Assembly: GCF_000153805.1 (NCBI RefSeq)
Contig: NZ_DS022298.1
Location: 734,756 to 798,755, forward strand
DNA from: Synechococcus sp. BL107
GTDB taxonomy: Bacteria > Cyanobacteriota > Cyanobacteriia > PCC-6307 > Cyanobiaceae
Length of the DNA: 64,000 nucleotides
Direction of reading: 5' to 3'
The translations under genes and the position numbers were made by a program. Positions 1 to 10,292 of this stretch are shown here, piece after piece. Under the pieces are notes generated by a model. It saw only the letters and a list, made by a program, of their open reading frames with translations. It was not told the origin of the DNA and searched no databases. The first letter of the stretch is position 1. Each line of letters opens with the position of its first letter.

Positions 1-180
1 GTACAGAGGCATCTGTCCACCTTCGAACCCAGGACGGGTTGGTCGGCCGGAGCGGGATTTTTGGCCACGCATGCCGAAGCCGCAGCTAGCACCCTGACCA
101 GCGGCAATGCCACGGCCCTTGCGCAATTTGCGGCGACGAGCGCCTTTGTTGGCTTTGAGGGAGTCGAGTCGGAGAGTCAT
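1..180 (-). CDS. rplO: 50S ribosomal protein L15, N-terminal part
   Basis: Large-subunit protein that helps assemble 23S rRNA. Only the first 60 residues lie in the window; the gene runs off the left edge. It opens [17 protein letters not shown] and continues with the Gly/Arg-rich GRGIAAGQG stretch typical of L15. The start is the ATG at 180, six bases after the rpsE stop, so it is the last visible gene of the ribosomal operon read leftward. Confidence 0.93.
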   Translation of the reverse strand, partial: MTLRLDSLKANKGARRRKLRKGRGIAAGQGASCGFGMRGQKSRSGRPTRPGFEGGQMPLY

Positions 181-186
181 CGCGAA

Positions 187-828
187 TCAGGAGTAGATCT
201 GCTCGAGGGAGATTCCCCGTTCTTTTGCAGTCTCCTTATGGGTACGAAGACTGGATAGGGCCACCATGGCAGCCCTTGCGTTGTTGAGGGGAGTTTTGCT
301 GCCTAAACGTTTGGCCAAGACATTTTTGATGCCGGCGAGTTCAAGCACTGTACGAATGGAACCACCGGCGATAACGCCAGTACCCGGGGCTGCAGGGCGA
401 ATTAGAACGCTAGCTGCACCATCCCGACCATTCGACAGGGTTGGAATTGAGCTGTGACGGGTCAGAGGCACCTTCACCAGGTGCTTTTTGCCATCAGCGA
501 CGCCCTTGCGGACGGCACCGATCACGTCACCAGCTTTGCCAACCCCAACACCGACTTGTCCTTTTTCGTTTCCGACAACAACGATGGCCCTGAAGCTCAT
601 CTTTTTGCCGCCTTTGACGGTTTTGGAGACCCGTCGGATTTGAACGACGCGCTCTTGCCATTCGGAATCGCGATCTTGGCCGCGACGTCCGCCGCGACGA
701 TCGCCACGTCGGTCACCACGGCCGCCGCCGCCGCGGCGTTGCTCTTGTTGCTGCCCTTGGGCCGCCGCTGGTACATCAGCTGCACCAGGTACGGCGTTGG
801 GATTGGATTGAGGAGAAGAATCTGTCAT
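187..828 (-). CDS. rpsE: 30S ribosomal protein S5
   Basis: Small-subunit protein that contributes to translational accuracy. The first 50 or so residues are a low-complexity Gln/Arg/Gly/Asp extension rich in GGRGDRRGD-like repeats. The conserved S5 core follows ([19 protein letters not shown], then [11 protein letters not shown] and the C-terminal domain SIPHxI-like region). At 213 residues it is longer than the roughly 165-residue bacterial norm because of the extension, which is common in cyanobacteria. It lies between rplR and rplO. Confidence 0.96.
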   Translation of the reverse strand: MTDSSPQSNPNAVPGAADVPAAAQGQQQEQRRGGGGRGDRRGDRRGGRRGQDRDSEWQERVVQIRRVSKTVKGGKKMSFRAIVVVGNEKGQVGVGVGKAGDVIGAVRKGVADGKKHLVKVPLTRHSSIPTLSNGRDGAASVLIRPAAPGTGVIAGGSIRTVLELAGIKNVLAKRLGSKTPLNNARAAMVALSSLRTHKETAKERGISLEQIYS

Positions 829-842
829 GGGTAAAGCAGGGA

Positions 843-1211
843 TCAGAACTGAAGGCCCGCTTTCCGGGCAGCGTCGGCAAGGGCTTTAATCCGACCGTGA
901 TAGAGGTTGCCACCTCGATCGAAGACCACCTGCTCGATGCCCTTGGCGATCGCGCGCTTGGCGACGAGTGCACCGACAGCGACGGAGGCGTCACAACTTC
1001 CACCGTTGTCTTTGAGTCCAGAACGAAGTTCCTTGTCAACGGTGGATGCTGAACAGAGGGTGCTCTGAGCAGCGTCGTCGATGAGCTGGGCGTAGATGTG
1101 ATTGTTGGAGCGAAACACAGCCAACCGTGGACGGTTGGATGTGCCGGTGATGTGACGACGGAGGCGCCGATGGCGCTTCTGCGTCTGTTGTTTGCGGGAA
1201 AGTTTGGACAT
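843..1211 (-). CDS. rplR: 50S ribosomal protein L18
   Basis: Binds 5S rRNA in the central protuberance. The 122-residue product begins [20 protein letters not shown] and contains [16 protein letters not shown] and [20 protein letters not shown], the L18 signature. It sits between rplF and rpsE in the usual spc order. Confidence 0.97.
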   Translation of the reverse strand: MSKLSRKQQTQKRHRRLRRHITGTSNRPRLAVFRSNNHIYAQLIDDAAQSTLCSASTVDKELRSGLKDNGGSCDASVAVGALVAKRAIAKGIEQVVFDRGGNLYHGRIKALADAARKAGLQF

Positions 1212-1244
1212 GGTGTTTGAAGGGGAGGAAGGTCTGGAAGAGCG

Positions 1245-1784
1245 TTATTTCTTGCCGGACTTGCCTGCCTTTCGCAGGATGTGCTCGCCCTCGTATTTGA
1301 TGCCTTTGCCTTTGTAAGGCTCAGGGGGACGAATGGCGCGAACCTTGGCGGCTTCGTTGCCGACCAATTCTTTATCGATGCCGGAAACAATCACCCTGGT
1401 GTTGTTCTCCACCTTGAAGGTGATGCCCGCTGGAGCTGGCATCTCCACGGGATGGCTGTAACCAGCACTCACGACGAGCGTTGTTCCCTTGACTTGGGCT
1501 CGGGAGCCCACACCAACAATTTCAAGAACTTTGCTGTAGCCGTTGTGGACACCTTCGATCATGTTGGCGACGAGGGTGCGACTCAGGCCGTGGCGTTCCC
1601 GTGAGATCCGTTTGGTGCTCGTGGGTGCAACAACGATCGTGTTGGCTTCTTGGCTAACGCTGACGCCCTCTGGAAGAGTGCGCTCGAGTTCACCTTTTGG
1701 TCCCTTCACTTTGACGGTTAGACCGTCGAGGGAAACAGTGACTTTGTCCGGGACGGGGACAGGGTTTTTTCCAATGCGTGACAT
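1245..1784 (-). CDS. rplF: 50S ribosomal protein L6
   Basis: Large-subunit protein near the factor-binding site. The 179-residue product begins [12 protein letters not shown] and ends with [11 protein letters not shown] and GKSGKK, both L6 hallmarks. The frame is open further upstream, but that extension would overlap rpsH, so the ATG at 1784 is chosen. Confidence 0.97.
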   Translation of the reverse strand: MSRIGKNPVPVPDKVTVSLDGLTVKVKGPKGELERTLPEGVSVSQEANTIVVAPTSTKRISRERHGLSRTLVANMIEGVHNGYSKVLEIVGVGSRAQVKGTTLVVSAGYSHPVEMPAPAGITFKVENNTRVIVSGIDKELVGNEAAKVRAIRPPEPYKGKGIKYEGEHILRKAGKSGKK

Positions 1785-1800
1785 GGTTCTCAGCTCCGGA

Positions 1801-2202
1801 TCAGTAGACGTAACAGAGCACTTCGCCGCCGACGCCCTCTCGGCGAGCATCGCGGTCACTCATGACCCCTTTCGAGGTTGAGATGATCGCGACACCAAGC
1901 CCTCCGAGGACCTTGGGAAGGCCACGAGTGTTCTTGTAGATGCGGAGACCTGGCTTGCTCACACGCTGCATGGAGCGAATGGTGGGCAAACGGTGCTTGC
2001 CGCTGTATTTGAGGGAGAGCACCAATTCGGCTCTGAAGCCTTCGCCTTCTTCGTTGATTTCGGAGATGAAACCTTCTTGCTGCAACACTTTCGCGATGCT
2101 GCGGGTCATCCGTGAGGCGGGAATCTTTGTGGTCTCGTGACGCTTTTCACTCGCATTACGAATGCGGGTGAGCATGTCAGAAATTGGATCGTGGTTGGCC
2201 AT
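1801..2202 (-). CDS. rpsH: 30S ribosomal protein S8
   Basis: Binds the central domain of 16S rRNA. The product is 133 residues, begins [17 protein letters not shown] and ends with [11 protein letters not shown], diagnostic of S8. It directly follows rplE; no rpsN (S14) gene lies between them, unlike in the E. coli spc operon. Confidence 0.97.
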   Translation of the reverse strand: MANHDPISDMLTRIRNASEKRHETTKIPASRMTRSIAKVLQQEGFISEINEEGEGFRAELVLSLKYSGKHRLPTIRSMQRVSKPGLRIYKNTRGLPKVLGGLGVAIISTSKGVMSDRDARREGVGGEVLCYVY

Positions 2203-2221
2203 AGGTATAGACGGGGAGGGC

Positions 2222-2761
2222 TCAGTTGCTCTGGAATGGCATTCCCATCTCGCTGAGGAGGGCCCTGCCCTCTTCGTCAGAACGGGCAGTGGTCACGATG
2301 GTGATGTCCATGCCCCTGATCGCATCGATCTTGTCGAAGGAAATTTCAGGGAAAATGATTTGTTCCCTCACCCCGAGGGTGTAGTTGCCGCGGCCGTCAA
2401 AGCTTTTTGCGCTCACTCCGCGGAAGTCCCGAATTCGGGGCAGTGCAAGGTTGATTAGCCGTTCGAGGAAGGCGTACATCCGATCACCGCGAAGGGTGAC
2501 GGCACAACCAATCGGCATGCCTTGGCGAATTTTGAAACCTGCGATTGCTTTTTTCGCACGGGTCACAACCACTTTTTGGCCGGTGATCTGTGCAAGCTCC
2601 TTGACCGAAGCCTCGAGAGACTTGGCATTCGTCGCAGCTTCGCCGAGTCCGCGGTTGACGGTGACTTTCACCACCTTCGGGACTTCGTGGATGTTGGAGA
2701 GGGAGAGATCTTTCAGCAGTTTGGGCTGAATGGTCTCCCGGTAGCGCTTCTTGAGTGACAT
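2222..2761 (-). CDS. rplE: 50S ribosomal protein L5
   Basis: Binds 5S rRNA and contacts the P-site tRNA. The 179-residue product includes [30 protein letters not shown] and the C-terminal [18 protein letters not shown], all typical of L5. It follows rplX by about 40 bases. Confidence 0.97.
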   Translation of the reverse strand: MSLKKRYRETIQPKLLKDLSLSNIHEVPKVVKVTVNRGLGEAATNAKSLEASVKELAQITGQKVVVTRAKKAIAGFKIRQGMPIGCAVTLRGDRMYAFLERLINLALPRIRDFRGVSAKSFDGRGNYTLGVREQIIFPEISFDKIDAIRGMDITIVTTARSDEEGRALLSEMGMPFQSN

Positions 2762-2802
2762 AACGGGGGTGAGGTGCTTCTGGGCTTGGTCAGAAGTCGG
2801 GA

Positions 2803-3159
2803 TCAGTCGAGGACTTCACCGGTTTTCTTCAACTTGCGCTTCTTCGTGCCGTCTTTCTCGACAACGATTTCAACGCGGCTTGCCACCTTTTTATCGGTGG
2901 AATAGAGCATCACATTGGAGGCATGCAGTGATGCTTCCTCGGTGACAATGCGACCGCTTTCACCCTCTTGGGAGGGTTTCTCGTGACGGGTGCGCATATT
3001 GACGCCCTCCACGATGACGCGGTTTTCATTGGGCAGTGTCCGGAGAACTGCGCCGGTTTTGCCCTTGTCTTTTCCGGCAATCACCTGAACGGTGTCACCT
3101 TTTCGGATGCGCATTTTGATGCGCTCAACGGCCTTCGGTTTGGAGGTTGCTGTCGCCAT
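2803..3159 (-). CDS. rplX: 50S ribosomal protein L24
   Basis: Assembly-initiator protein with a KOW domain. [19 protein letters not shown] is clear near residues 19-37. The 118-residue product has a short N-terminal extension before the core MRIRKGD. Its start lies two bases after the rplN stop. Confidence 0.96.
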   Translation of the reverse strand: MATATSKPKAVERIKMRIRKGDTVQVIAGKDKGKTGAVLRTLPNENRVIVEGVNMRTRHEKPSQEGESGRIVTEEASLHASNVMLYSTDKKVASRVEIVVEKDGTKKRKLKKTGEVLD

Positions 3160-3161
3160 GG

Positions 3162-3527
3162 TCAGATCACCTCCGGAGCGAGGGACACGATTTTGGTGAA
3201 GCTGCGCTCACGCAGTTCGCGGGCAACAGGTCCGAAGACGCGAGTGCCCTTGGGGTTTTTGTCGTCGTTGATGATTACGGCAGCGTTGTCATCAAACCGG
3301 ATCGAATTGCCGGTTTCACGACGCAGTGTTGCTTTGGTGCGGACCACCACAGCTTTGACCACGTCAGACTTTTTGACACCCATGTTGGGCATCGCATCTT
3401 TGACAGCGGCGACGATGACGTCGCCGACGTGGGCATAGCGACGGTTGGTACCCAGAACACGAATGCACTGGATGCGTTTGGCACCGCTGTTATCGGCAAC
3501 GGTGAGGAACGATTCCTGTTGGATCAC
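3162..3527 (-). CDS. rplN: 50S ribosomal protein L14
   Basis: Large-subunit protein contacting 16S rRNA. It begins [18 protein letters not shown] and ends with VSLAPEVI, the L14 signature, in 121 residues. Its ATG overlaps the rpsQ stop codon (ATGA), indicating translational coupling. Confidence 0.97.
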   Translation of the reverse strand: MIQQESFLTVADNSGAKRIQCIRVLGTNRRYAHVGDVIVAAVKDAMPNMGVKKSDVVKAVVVRTKATLRRETGNSIRFDDNAAVIINDDKNPKGTRVFGPVARELRERSFTKIVSLAPEVI

Positions 3528-3811
3528 TGGTTGGCCTCCTCTGCTTTCGCTTCAGCAGCTGCAGCTTTTGGGCTGTGGCTGAGTACTTCAGCAATCGCCC
3601 AACGTTTCTGACGGCTCATCGGACGGGTTTCCGTGATGCGAACACGGTCTCCGACACGACAGGAGTTGTCTTCGTCGTGGGCTTTGTAGCGGGTGGTGCG
3701 GCTGACCGTCTTTTGATAGATGGGGTGAGGGAAGCGGGTTTCCACCGCGACCACCACTGTTTTCTCCATCTTGTCGCTGACGACGGTGCCGACCCGTTCT
3801 TTAACTGCCAT
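3524..3811 (-). CDS. rpsQ: 30S ribosomal protein S17
   Basis: Small-subunit assembly protein. It begins [20 protein letters not shown] and includes the RNA-binding region [14 protein letters not shown]. At 95 residues it carries a short Ala/Glu-rich C-terminal tail. The gene overlaps rplN by four bases. Confidence 0.96.
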   Translation of the reverse strand: MAVKERVGTVVSDKMEKTVVVAVETRFPHPIYQKTVSRTTRYKAHDEDNSCRVGDRVRITETRPMSRQKRWAIAEVLSHSPKAAAAEAKAEEANQ

Positions 3812-3826
3812 GGTTAGAGATGGGGA

Positions 3827-4036
3827 TCAGGACGCGGTGGAGCGTTGCCGCTCCGACTGCACCGTCAGCAGCTGGGCCAGCTTGATGCGGGCCTCTTTGA
3901 AACGGTGAGTGTTGGCGAGTTGGCGCGTGGCCTGCTCGAAGCGGAGCTGAAAAAGTTCGCGGCGTAAACCGTCGATTTTTTCGGTGATATCCGCATCGGA
4001 GAGGTTGCGAACCTCGCTGGTGTTGGGACGGGCCAT
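3827..4036 (-). CDS. rpmC: 50S ribosomal protein L29
   Basis: Small helical-hairpin protein at the peptide exit tunnel. The 69-residue product contains [21 protein letters not shown] (seen around residues 25-45), the L29 signature. It follows rplP after two bases. Confidence 0.95.
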   Translation of the reverse strand: MARPNTSEVRNLSDADITEKIDGLRRELFQLRFEQATRQLANTHRFKEARIKLAQLLTVQSERQRSTAS

Positions 4037-4038
4037 GG

Positions 4039-4515
4039 TCAGGACTCCACGGTGACGGCGTTAGAAGCAGCAGGGGCTTTGGCGCCAGCTGTTTTCTCCT
4101 CATCACCGAGGGCGATGAATTTGGTTTTGACTGGCAGCTTGTATTGCGCCAGGCGCATGGCTTCTTTCGCGATTTCGGGGGTGATTTCTTCACCACCCAT
4201 CTCGAAGAGAATGCGACCTGGCTTGATCACTGCGACCCAGAATTCTGGGTTGCCTTTACCGGAACCCATTCGGGTTTCAGCGGCGCGCATGGTGACTGGC
4301 TTATCCGGAAAAATCCGAATCCAGATCTTGCCGCCACGTTTGACGTAGCGGGTCATGGCACGGCGGCTGGCCTCGATTTGACGCGAGGTGATCCAGCCAC
4401 ACTCTTGGGCTTGCAACGCAAACTCACCAAAAGCAATCGTGTTGCCTCTGGTGGCGACGCCGCGCATGCGGCCTCGCTGTTGTTTACGGAATTTGACGCG
4501 TTTTGGACTCAGCAT
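4039..4515 (-). CDS. rplP: 50S ribosomal protein L16
   Basis: Large-subunit protein near the A-site tRNA elbow. It begins [19 protein letters not shown] and contains VWIRIFPD-like and [14 protein letters not shown] segments. The 158-residue product includes a short C-terminal extension. It lies between rpsC and rpmC. Confidence 0.97.
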   Translation of the reverse strand: MLSPKRVKFRKQQRGRMRGVATRGNTIAFGEFALQAQECGWITSRQIEASRRAMTRYVKRGGKIWIRIFPDKPVTMRAAETRMGSGKGNPEFWVAVIKPGRILFEMGGEEITPEIAKEAMRLAQYKLPVKTKFIALGDEEKTAGAKAPAASNAVTVES

Positions 4516-4531
4516 GGTTTAGGCCTCCGGT

Positions 4532-5260
4532 TCAACCCTCGTTTGAGCGGTCTTCGAACTGTTGGGGCCTACGGCTGGCCCGCCGACGGGGGTTCGCCCC
4601 GACCGGCATCGTTTGAGACTGTTCGCTCAGGACTTCTCCCTTGAACACCCAAACTTTGATACCGAGCACGCCGTAAGTGGTTTTACCCACTTTGGTGGCG
4701 TAATCGATGTCAGCACGCAGGGTGTGCAAGGGGACACGACCTTCACGAGTCCACTCGGTCCGGGCGATTTCAGCGCCGTTTAAACGGCCTGACACCTGGA
4801 TTTTTAGGCCGAGAACACCAGCGCGCTGAGCGCGCTGAACAGCCATCCGGATTGTGCGGCGAAACGCCACACGTTTTTCCAGTTGTTGGGCGATGTATTC
4901 GGCCAACAGAAACGCATCGCCGTCGACACGTTCAACTTCGACAACATTGATCCGCACTTGGCGGCTCTTGTCACCGACAGTTTTCTGGATACCGGCACGA
5001 AGATCTTCGATGCCGCTGCCCTGACGTCCGACGAGGACACCGGGGCGTGCAGTTTTGAGTTCAACTTCCAGTTGATCGGCTTTGCGGGCGATCAGCACAT
5101 CGCTGATACCTGCAGACCCGTATTTCTTGTGGATGAACTTGCGAATCCGATCGTCTTCTTGAAGAAGCGCCGGGTATGTCTTGCTGGAGGCGTACCAGCG
5201 TGACCGGTGCTCCTGGGTGATCCCCAGGCGCAGACCGGTTGGGTGGATTTTGTGTCCCAT
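4532..5260 (-). CDS. rpsC: 30S ribosomal protein S3
   Basis: Mediates mRNA entry at the small subunit. It starts [14 protein letters not shown], has the KH region with [15 protein letters not shown], and the C-terminal domain with [13 protein letters not shown]. The 242-residue length and basic tail fit the family. It follows rplV. Confidence 0.97.
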   Translation of the reverse strand: MGHKIHPTGLRLGITQEHRSRWYASSKTYPALLQEDDRIRKFIHKKYGSAGISDVLIARKADQLEVELKTARPGVLVGRQGSGIEDLRAGIQKTVGDKSRQVRINVVEVERVDGDAFLLAEYIAQQLEKRVAFRRTIRMAVQRAQRAGVLGLKIQVSGRLNGAEIARTEWTREGRVPLHTLRADIDYATKVGKTTYGVLGIKVWVFKGEVLSEQSQTMPVGANPRRRASRRPQQFEDRSNEG

Positions 5261-5278
5261 TGGGTCGGAGTCCGGGGG

Positions 5279-5644
5279 TCAGGAGTCGGTCTGAACTGCC
5301 ACAGCAATGCTGATGTGGCAGGTCTGCTTCTTGATCTGGAAGGCCCGGCCTTGGGCCCGGGGCCGGTACCGCTTCATGGAAGGACCCATGTCGGCACTGG
5401 CACTCGAGATCACCAAGGAGGCTGGATCGAGACCGAGGTTGTTTTCGGCGTTGGCTACCGCAGACCGAAGCACCTTGGTGATCGGGCCGGTGGAGCGGTA
5501 GGGCATGAACTCGAGCATGATCAGAGCGTCGCGGTAGGTGCGGCCTCGGATTTGGTCGAGTACACGACGCACCTTCGATACAGAGCCGCGGATGAAGCGT
5601 CCGTGGGCCTGTGCGGTGATAGCCGTTGATGTAGACGAAGTCAT
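5279..5644 (-). CDS. rplV: 50S ribosomal protein L22
   Basis: Lines the peptide exit tunnel. The core includes [20 protein letters not shown] and the C-terminal [17 protein letters not shown] hairpin. The frame is open upstream into rpsS; the ATG at 5644 gives a normal 121-residue protein, four bases after the rpsS stop. Confidence 0.96.
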   Translation of the reverse strand: MTSSTSTAITAQAHGRFIRGSVSKVRRVLDQIRGRTYRDALIMLEFMPYRSTGPITKVLRSAVANAENNLGLDPASLVISSASADMGPSMKRYRPRAQGRAFQIKKQTCHISIAVAVQTDS

Positions 5645-5648
5645 GGCG

Positions 5649-5924
5649 TCAGCGGCCTCCTTTCTTGTCTTTGATGTGGCCCTTGAAGGTGCGGGTAGGA
5701 GCGAACTCCCCCAGCTTGTGTCCCACCATTTGTTCAGTGATAAACACTGGAATGTGGGACTTGCCGTTGTGAACGGCAATGGTGTGGCCGATCATCATCG
5801 GCAGGATTGTGGAAGCACGTGACCAGGTTTTGATCACGGACTTGTCGTCGTTGTCGTTCTGCTTTTCAAGCTTGCGAAGCAGGCTGTCAGCAATAAACGG
5901 TCCTTTTTTGAGTGAACGTCCCAT
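5649..5924 (-). CDS. rpsS: 30S ribosomal protein S19
   Basis: Binds the 3' domain of 16S rRNA. It begins [16 protein letters not shown] and contains [15 protein letters not shown] and [12 protein letters not shown], typical of S19, in 91 residues. It follows rplB. Confidence 0.97.
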   Translation of the reverse strand: MGRSLKKGPFIADSLLRKLEKQNDNDDKSVIKTWSRASTILPMMIGHTIAVHNGKSHIPVFITEQMVGHKLGEFAPTRTFKGHIKDKKGGR

Positions 5925-5959
5925 AGCGGTTTAAGCAAGCGGCAAAGTGATGGTTGGCA

Positions 5960-6823
5960 TCAGGAATCGCGTCCGCCACGGCTCCGCTTGGACGTCTTGC
6001 GACGTTTCCGGAGCACATATTGGTTGCTGGGTTTATTCCGCTTGCGGGTCTTAAGACCGAGGGCGGGTTTGCCCCAAGGCGTCACAGGACCGGAGCGACC
6101 GATGGGTGCTCGGCCCTCACCACCACCGTGAGGGTGGTCACAGGGGTTCATCACACTGCCTCGAACCTGAGGCCGCCGTCCGAGCCAACGGCGACGTCCG
6201 GCTTTGCCGAGGCTTGTGTTGCGAACTTCTGAGTTACCAACTTCGCCGAGGGTTGCGTAGCACTCACGCCGGACCAACCGAACCTCGGTGGAGGGCAGTT
6301 TGAGAGCGACGTAATCGCCTTCCTTGGCCATGACCTGAGCACTGGCACCAGCGGTTCGAACCATCTGTCCACCGCGACCGGCATAAAGCTCGACGCAGTG
6401 CACGCTCGAACCAAGCGGTACGGCTGAAAGCGGCATTGCGTTGCCGTTTTCGATCGGAACTTCTGGCCCAGACACGACGGTTTGGCCCACCTGAACTCCT
6501 GCTGGAGCAAGGATGTAGCGCTTTTCGCCATCGGCGTAAAAGAGCAAGGCCAATCGCGCATTGCGATGGGGGTCGTAGTGGATCGCAGCCACCTTGGCGG
6601 TTACGCCGTGCTTGTTGCGGCGGAAATCAACGAGGCGGTACAAACGCTTATGACCACCACCTCGGTGGCGACAAGTGATGACGCCTCTGTTGTTGCGGCC
6701 TTTTTTGCGGTGCTTCGACACCACAAGGCTTCTTTCCGGCTTGCGGCCGGTGACCTCACTGAAATCGGTGACAACGCGGGTGCGTGTACCGGGGGTGTAG
6801 GGGCGGAATTTACGGATTGCCAT
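5960..6823 (-). CDS. rplB: 50S ribosomal protein L2
   Basis: Core large-subunit protein required for peptidyl transfer. The 287-residue product has [17 protein letters not shown] near residue 48 and the conserved C-terminal [19 protein letters not shown] with its essential histidine. It lies between rplW and rpsS. Confidence 0.98.
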   Translation of the reverse strand: MAIRKFRPYTPGTRTRVVTDFSEVTGRKPERSLVVSKHRKKGRNNRGVITCRHRGGGHKRLYRLVDFRRNKHGVTAKVAAIHYDPHRNARLALLFYADGEKRYILAPAGVQVGQTVVSGPEVPIENGNAMPLSAVPLGSSVHCVELYAGRGGQMVRTAGASAQVMAKEGDYVALKLPSTEVRLVRRECYATLGEVGNSEVRNTSLGKAGRRRWLGRRPQVRGSVMNPCDHPHGGGEGRAPIGRSGPVTPWGKPALGLKTRKRNKPSNQYVLRKRRKTSKRSRGGRDS

Positions 6824-6838
6824 GACGATTCAGACTCC

Positions 6839-7141
6839 TCAGGATTCGGGGAAGAGTTGGATCGAGTTGCCCTCCGCTAGGCGCACCACTGCCTTCTTCA
6901 CTTGGGCACGTTTGCCAGCGAAGCGGCCCATCCGACGGGATCGTCGAGGAGGGTTCATGGTGCTGATGCCGGTGACCTTGACATCAAAGAGCTGCTCGAT
7001 GGCGGCTTTGATGTCTGGTTTAGCGGCGCGGTGGTCCACCTCGAAGGTGTACTGATTCAACTCGAGTGCACGGGTGGCCTTTTCGGTAATCAGTGGTCGG
7101 CGAATGACATCCGCCAGACGGGATTGGAAACGCTCAGTCAT
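6839..7141 (-). CDS. rplW: 50S ribosomal protein L23
   Basis: Exit-tunnel protein that docks trigger factor and [24 protein letters not shown] near residues 14-34 is the L23 signature; the product is 100 residues. Its start overlaps the end of rplD by eight bases. Confidence 0.96.
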   Translation of the reverse strand: MTERFQSRLADVIRRPLITEKATRALELNQYTFEVDHRAAKPDIKAAIEQLFDVKVTGISTMNPPRRSRRMGRFAGKRAQVKKAVVRLAEGNSIQLFPES

Positions 7142-7769
7142 CTCCGTAAACCTCCTGGATGGTTGTGAGAGCGTCCTCTCCCACGACCAAAGAATTGGCG
7201 TGGAGAAGGTCGAAGACGTTGAGGTGATTCGCTGAAATCAGCTTGACCTTCTCCAGGTTGCGGACGGAGCGACGGACCATTTCGGATGGGTTCGTCAGAA
7301 CGATCAACACCTTGGTGTCTGCGGCGATGCCGAGGCGTCCGAGGGCTTCCGTGATCTCACGTGTTTTTGGAGCTTCAAGGGATGTCCCGAAGTCCTTCAC
7401 AACAGTGATGTCGTCGATACGAGCCATGAGCGCTGTGCGCAGGGCCGAGCGACGTTCCTTGCGATTCATCGCAAGGTTGTAACTCCGAGGCTTGGGTCCA
7501 AAAATGATGCCGCCGCCTGGACGCAGAGGAGTTCGAACAGAACCTTGCCTTGCACGGCCTGTTCCTTTCTGCTTGTAGGGCTTGCGGCCACCACCACGGA
7601 CTTCTGACCGGGTGAGTGTGCTTGCAGTGCCTTGGCGCATGTGGGCCTGCTGTCGCAGGACTGCACGGTGCATCAAGTCAACTGCTGTGGCTTCTTTCGC
7701 CACTTTGAGGTCCAAGGTTGCCTTGCCAGCTTCCTTCCCCTGCCAATCGCGAACTACACAACTAGCCAT
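7134..7769 (-). CDS. rplD: 50S ribosomal protein L4
   Basis: Large-subunit protein lining the exit tunnel. It contains the L4 core [20 protein letters not shown] and [19 protein letters not shown]. The ATG at 7769 overlaps the rplC stop and has GGAGG six bases upstream, so it is preferred to the GTG one codon earlier. The product is 211 residues. Confidence 0.97.
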   Translation of the reverse strand: MASCVVRDWQGKEAGKATLDLKVAKEATAVDLMHRAVLRQQAHMRQGTASTLTRSEVRGGGRKPYKQKGTGRARQGSVRTPLRPGGGIIFGPKPRSYNLAMNRKERRSALRTALMARIDDITVVKDFGTSLEAPKTREITEALGRLGIAADTKVLIVLTNPSEMVRRSVRNLEKVKLISANHLNVFDLLHANSLVVGEDALTTIQEVYGDD

Positions 7770-8425
7770 CACTTACCTCCTTTGGCAGGTTTTGCGCCCA
7801 CACGCACTGCTGGCTTGATGTTCAGGAGTGCGCCCGGTTTGCCAGGCACGGAACCTTTAACAACCAGAAGATTGCGATCGCTATCGACGCGCAAGATGGT
7901 CAACCCGCGGGTGGTTGTTTTCTTGCCGCCATAACGGCCAGACATCCGTTTACCCGGGTAGATCCGTCCTGGCGTGGTGCCAGCACCGATGGAGCCCGGT
8001 TGCCGGTGGTTTTTAGAACCGTGGGTCATCGGGCCGCGGCTGAAACCGTGGCGTTTCTGAAGACCTGCAAAACCGCGACCCATGGTGTCGCCGCTTACAT
8101 CCACTTTTTGACCAGCTTCGAAGTCGCTGACTGTGATGGACCCACCTAACTCGAGGCCGTCGACGTTGTCGACGCGGTACTCGCGTAGGTGTCGCAGAAG
8201 ATCTTCACCGGATTTGGTGAGATGGCCTTTAGAAGGCTTGTTGATCAATTTCTCGCGGGTTTCGCCGAAACCGATCTGCACCGCGGCATAGCCATCGGTG
8301 TCATCGTTTTTGAGTTGTGTGATGCGGCAGGGACCGGCCTCGATCAAAGTGACGGGGACCGCTCTGCCCTGCTCGTCGAAGAGCTGGGACATGCCCAACT
8401 TCTTCCCGAGAATGCCGATTGACAT
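7769..8425 (-). CDS. rplC: 50S ribosomal protein L3
   Basis: Large-subunit assembly initiator near the peptidyl transferase centre. It begins [20 protein letters not shown] and contains [20 protein letters not shown] and [18 protein letters not shown], diagnostic of L3. The upstream open frame is ignored because the ATG at 8425 gives the family's usual 218 residues. This is the first gene of the operon; no rpsJ (S10) precedes it. Confidence 0.97.
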   Translation of the reverse strand: MSIGILGKKLGMSQLFDEQGRAVPVTLIEAGPCRITQLKNDDTDGYAAVQIGFGETREKLINKPSKGHLTKSGEDLLRHLREYRVDNVDGLELGGSITVSDFEAGQKVDVSGDTMGRGFAGLQKRHGFSRGPMTHGSKNHRQPGSIGAGTTPGRIYPGKRMSGRYGGKKTTTRGLTILRVDSDRNLLVVKGSVPGKPGALLNIKPAVRVGAKPAKGGK

Positions 8426-8810
8426 GGGGGGAGAAAGCGCCAGCGGGGACAAGCACCACCCGATTTCTCGGATAGAGCAAAAGTGCTGATCGGAGTAACG
8501 CAGTCGTGGTTCGAACGACGCCCAAGGAATGGAGGAGTTCGAATGGAGCTAGCGAACGATTCAGCGAGGCTGAGACTTGTTTGGGCAACGAATTGCTCAA
8601 AAAGTTTCTCGGCGGAATTTCAAAAAGAATTGAAAACCGCTCTGGCCTAAAGATCCGGCGCAATCGCCGAATCTGTTCTGCCGACTGGAGGCCCGGCTAG
8701 CGGACGGGCACAGAAACGCAGAACAAACAACAAACCTACATCACCACTGAAAGCGCCTTGCCGAAGTCGCCTGTTGAGCTGCCAGAATTCCGCCAGTCAT
8801 GCATGCCCCC
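8426..8810. other. Divergent intergenic region between rplC and ndhN
   Basis: About 385 bases separate the ribosomal operon (leftward) from ndhN (rightward). The region must hold the promoter and leader of the ribosomal operon and the ndhN promoter. I see no credible gene. A GGCGCAATCGCC inverted repeat lies near 8656-8667, but no regulatory element can be named. Confidence 0.5.
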
Positions 8811-9272
8811 ATGCCCCTGCTTCTCACCGGTCGGGGATTCCGTCGAGATCTCGAAGCCAATGGATGCCTTGCCGTCCACGCTCCCCTCGAAGGAGGTGCT
8901 GAGACGCGTCTTCTCCGTCGCCTACGCGGTGCGGGGTATCGCACACGAATGACATCGGCTCGTGGCTTGGGTGACCCAGAAGTGTTTTTAACCCAAAAGC
9001 ACGGAATTCGTCCGCCTCACCTTGGTCACAACTGTGTTGGACGCGGTGCAGCCGTTGGTGAGGTTCAGCAGGTTGTCCCGCTGATCGGAGATCTCCTCGA
9101 GGGAGACGATTCAGTCGCGCTGTGGATTCTCGAGGGTCAGGTTTTGTCGCGCTCAGAGCTGTTGTCTCTTTGCGATCTTTGTAAGCGAGAACCTCGCTTA
9201 CGCATCATCGTGGAGATGGGTGGAGCGCGGAGCCTCCGATGGCAGCCAATGAAAGCTCTACTAAACGCCTAG
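8811..9272 (+). CDS. ndhN: NAD(P)H-quinone oxidoreductase subunit N (NDH-1)
   Basis: Peripheral subunit of the cyanobacterial NDH-1 complex, which works in respiration and cyclic electron flow at the thylakoid. It begins [14 protein letters not shown] and contains [30 protein letters not shown] and [14 protein letters not shown], which match NdhN closely. An alternative in-frame ATG lies four codons upstream at 8799; the MPLLLTG start fits the family better. Its 3' end overlaps ldpA by 34 bases in a different frame, so the two genes are probably co-transcribed. Confidence 0.93.
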   Translation: MPLLLTGRGFRRDLEANGCLAVHAPLEGGAETRLLRRLRGAGYRTRMTSARGLGDPEVFLTQKHGIRPPHLGHNCVGRGAAVGEVQQVVPLIGDLLEGDDSVALWILEGQVLSRSELLSLCDLCKREPRLRIIVEMGGARSLRWQPMKALLNA

Positions 9273-10270
9273 GTCCTGAGGAGTCGCTGGTTCGTGGCCG
9301 TTGGGTCAAATTAATTTGTGGTGCCAGCAACCAAGATCTTCCTGCGATTGCAGACCTGTGTGCGGTGTTCGCCACAGCGGGAGTTCATTGTGTGGATGTG
9401 GCTGCCGACCCAGCCGTTGCGCATGCGGCGCGACAGGGTCTGGATTGGGCGGAGTCGCGAACGGGTTGGCGTCCATGGCTGATGGTGAGCCTCAGCGATG
9501 GATTGGACCTTCACTTTCGCAAGGCTTGGTTCGACCCGGCAGTCTGCCCGCCTCAGTGTGAACGTCCTTGTCAGCGGGTATGTCCCGCTGAAGCCATTGG
9601 CGATCGCGGAGCTGTTAACTCCTTGCTTTGCTACGGCTGCGGACGCTGCCTGCCAGCCTGTCCCTATGGCTTGATTGAGGAACGGGATCACCGACTTGGC
9701 TTGGGGGCAGTTGCAGAGCTCTTGATCTCGATACGCCCCGACGCCATTGAGATCCATACAGCTCCCGGTCATGACGAAGGTTTCGAGACCTTGTTGCAGA
9801 GCCTTGATCAGGCATCACTTTCGTTGCGACGCCTGGCCGTGAGTTGTGGTTTGGAAGCCCATGGCATGGCAGCTGAGGAACTCGCAACAACGTTTTGGCG
9901 GCGGCATGCCCGTCTGCGATGCCGCGGTTTTAGCCCGCTGTGGCAGCTCGATGGACGGCCGATGAGCGGTGATGTGGGGGCTGGGACTGCCCGCTCTGCG
10001 GTTCAGCTTTGGAGGGCGATGCGTTCCATCGCGCCTCCTGGCCCTCTCCAGTTGGCCGGTGGTACCAACCACCACACCCTGCACTATCTCAATGGCGATG
10101 AACAACCCGCAGGGATTGCTTTCGGTGGTGTGGCACGCCGGCTCCTTCTTCCGCTCTTGAAGGAGGCCCAATTGCGAGGTGAGTCGCTAAGGGAGTGGCC
10201 TGAGGGTTTGGAGCAGGCTGTGGCATTGGCGCGCGAGTTGGTGACGCCATGGATGAATCGCCCTTGCTAA
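9239..10270 (+). CDS. ldpA: Light-dependent period protein LdpA (two [4Fe-4S] clusters)
   Basis: LdpA is an iron-sulfur protein that in S. elongatus conveys redox/light state to the circadian clock. The 343-residue product carries two ferredoxin-like motifs: C103, C107, C111, C115 ([14 protein letters not shown]) and C131, C134, C137, C141 ([12 protein letters not shown]). The rest is a predicted soluble domain ending near PWMNRPC. It overlaps ndhN at its start. Family assignment rests on this layout and on my recollection of LdpA. The clock role is inferred from the family. Confidence 0.82.
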   Translation: MAANESSTKRLGPEESLVRGRWVKLICGASNQDLPAIADLCAVFATAGVHCVDVAADPAVAHAARQGLDWAESRTGWRPWLMVSLSDGLDLHFRKAWFDPAVCPPQCERPCQRVCPAEAIGDRGAVNSLLCYGCGRCLPACPYGLIEERDHRLGLGAVAELLISIRPDAIEIHTAPGHDEGFETLLQSLDQASLSLRRLAVSCGLEAHGMAAEELATTFWRRHARLRCRGFSPLWQLDGRPMSGDVGAGTARSAVQLWRAMRSIAPPGPLQLAGGTNHHTLHYLNGDEQPAGIAFGGVARRLLLPLLKEAQLRGESLREWPEGLEQAVALARELVTPWMNRPC

Positions 10271-10292
10271 AAAGCAATGAGTGTTTGAGCTC

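Noticed and set aside
187-834. Plus-strand frames opposite rpsE rich in Ala and Leu
   Set aside because: They are reverse-strand shadows of the Arg/Gly-rich S5 extension.
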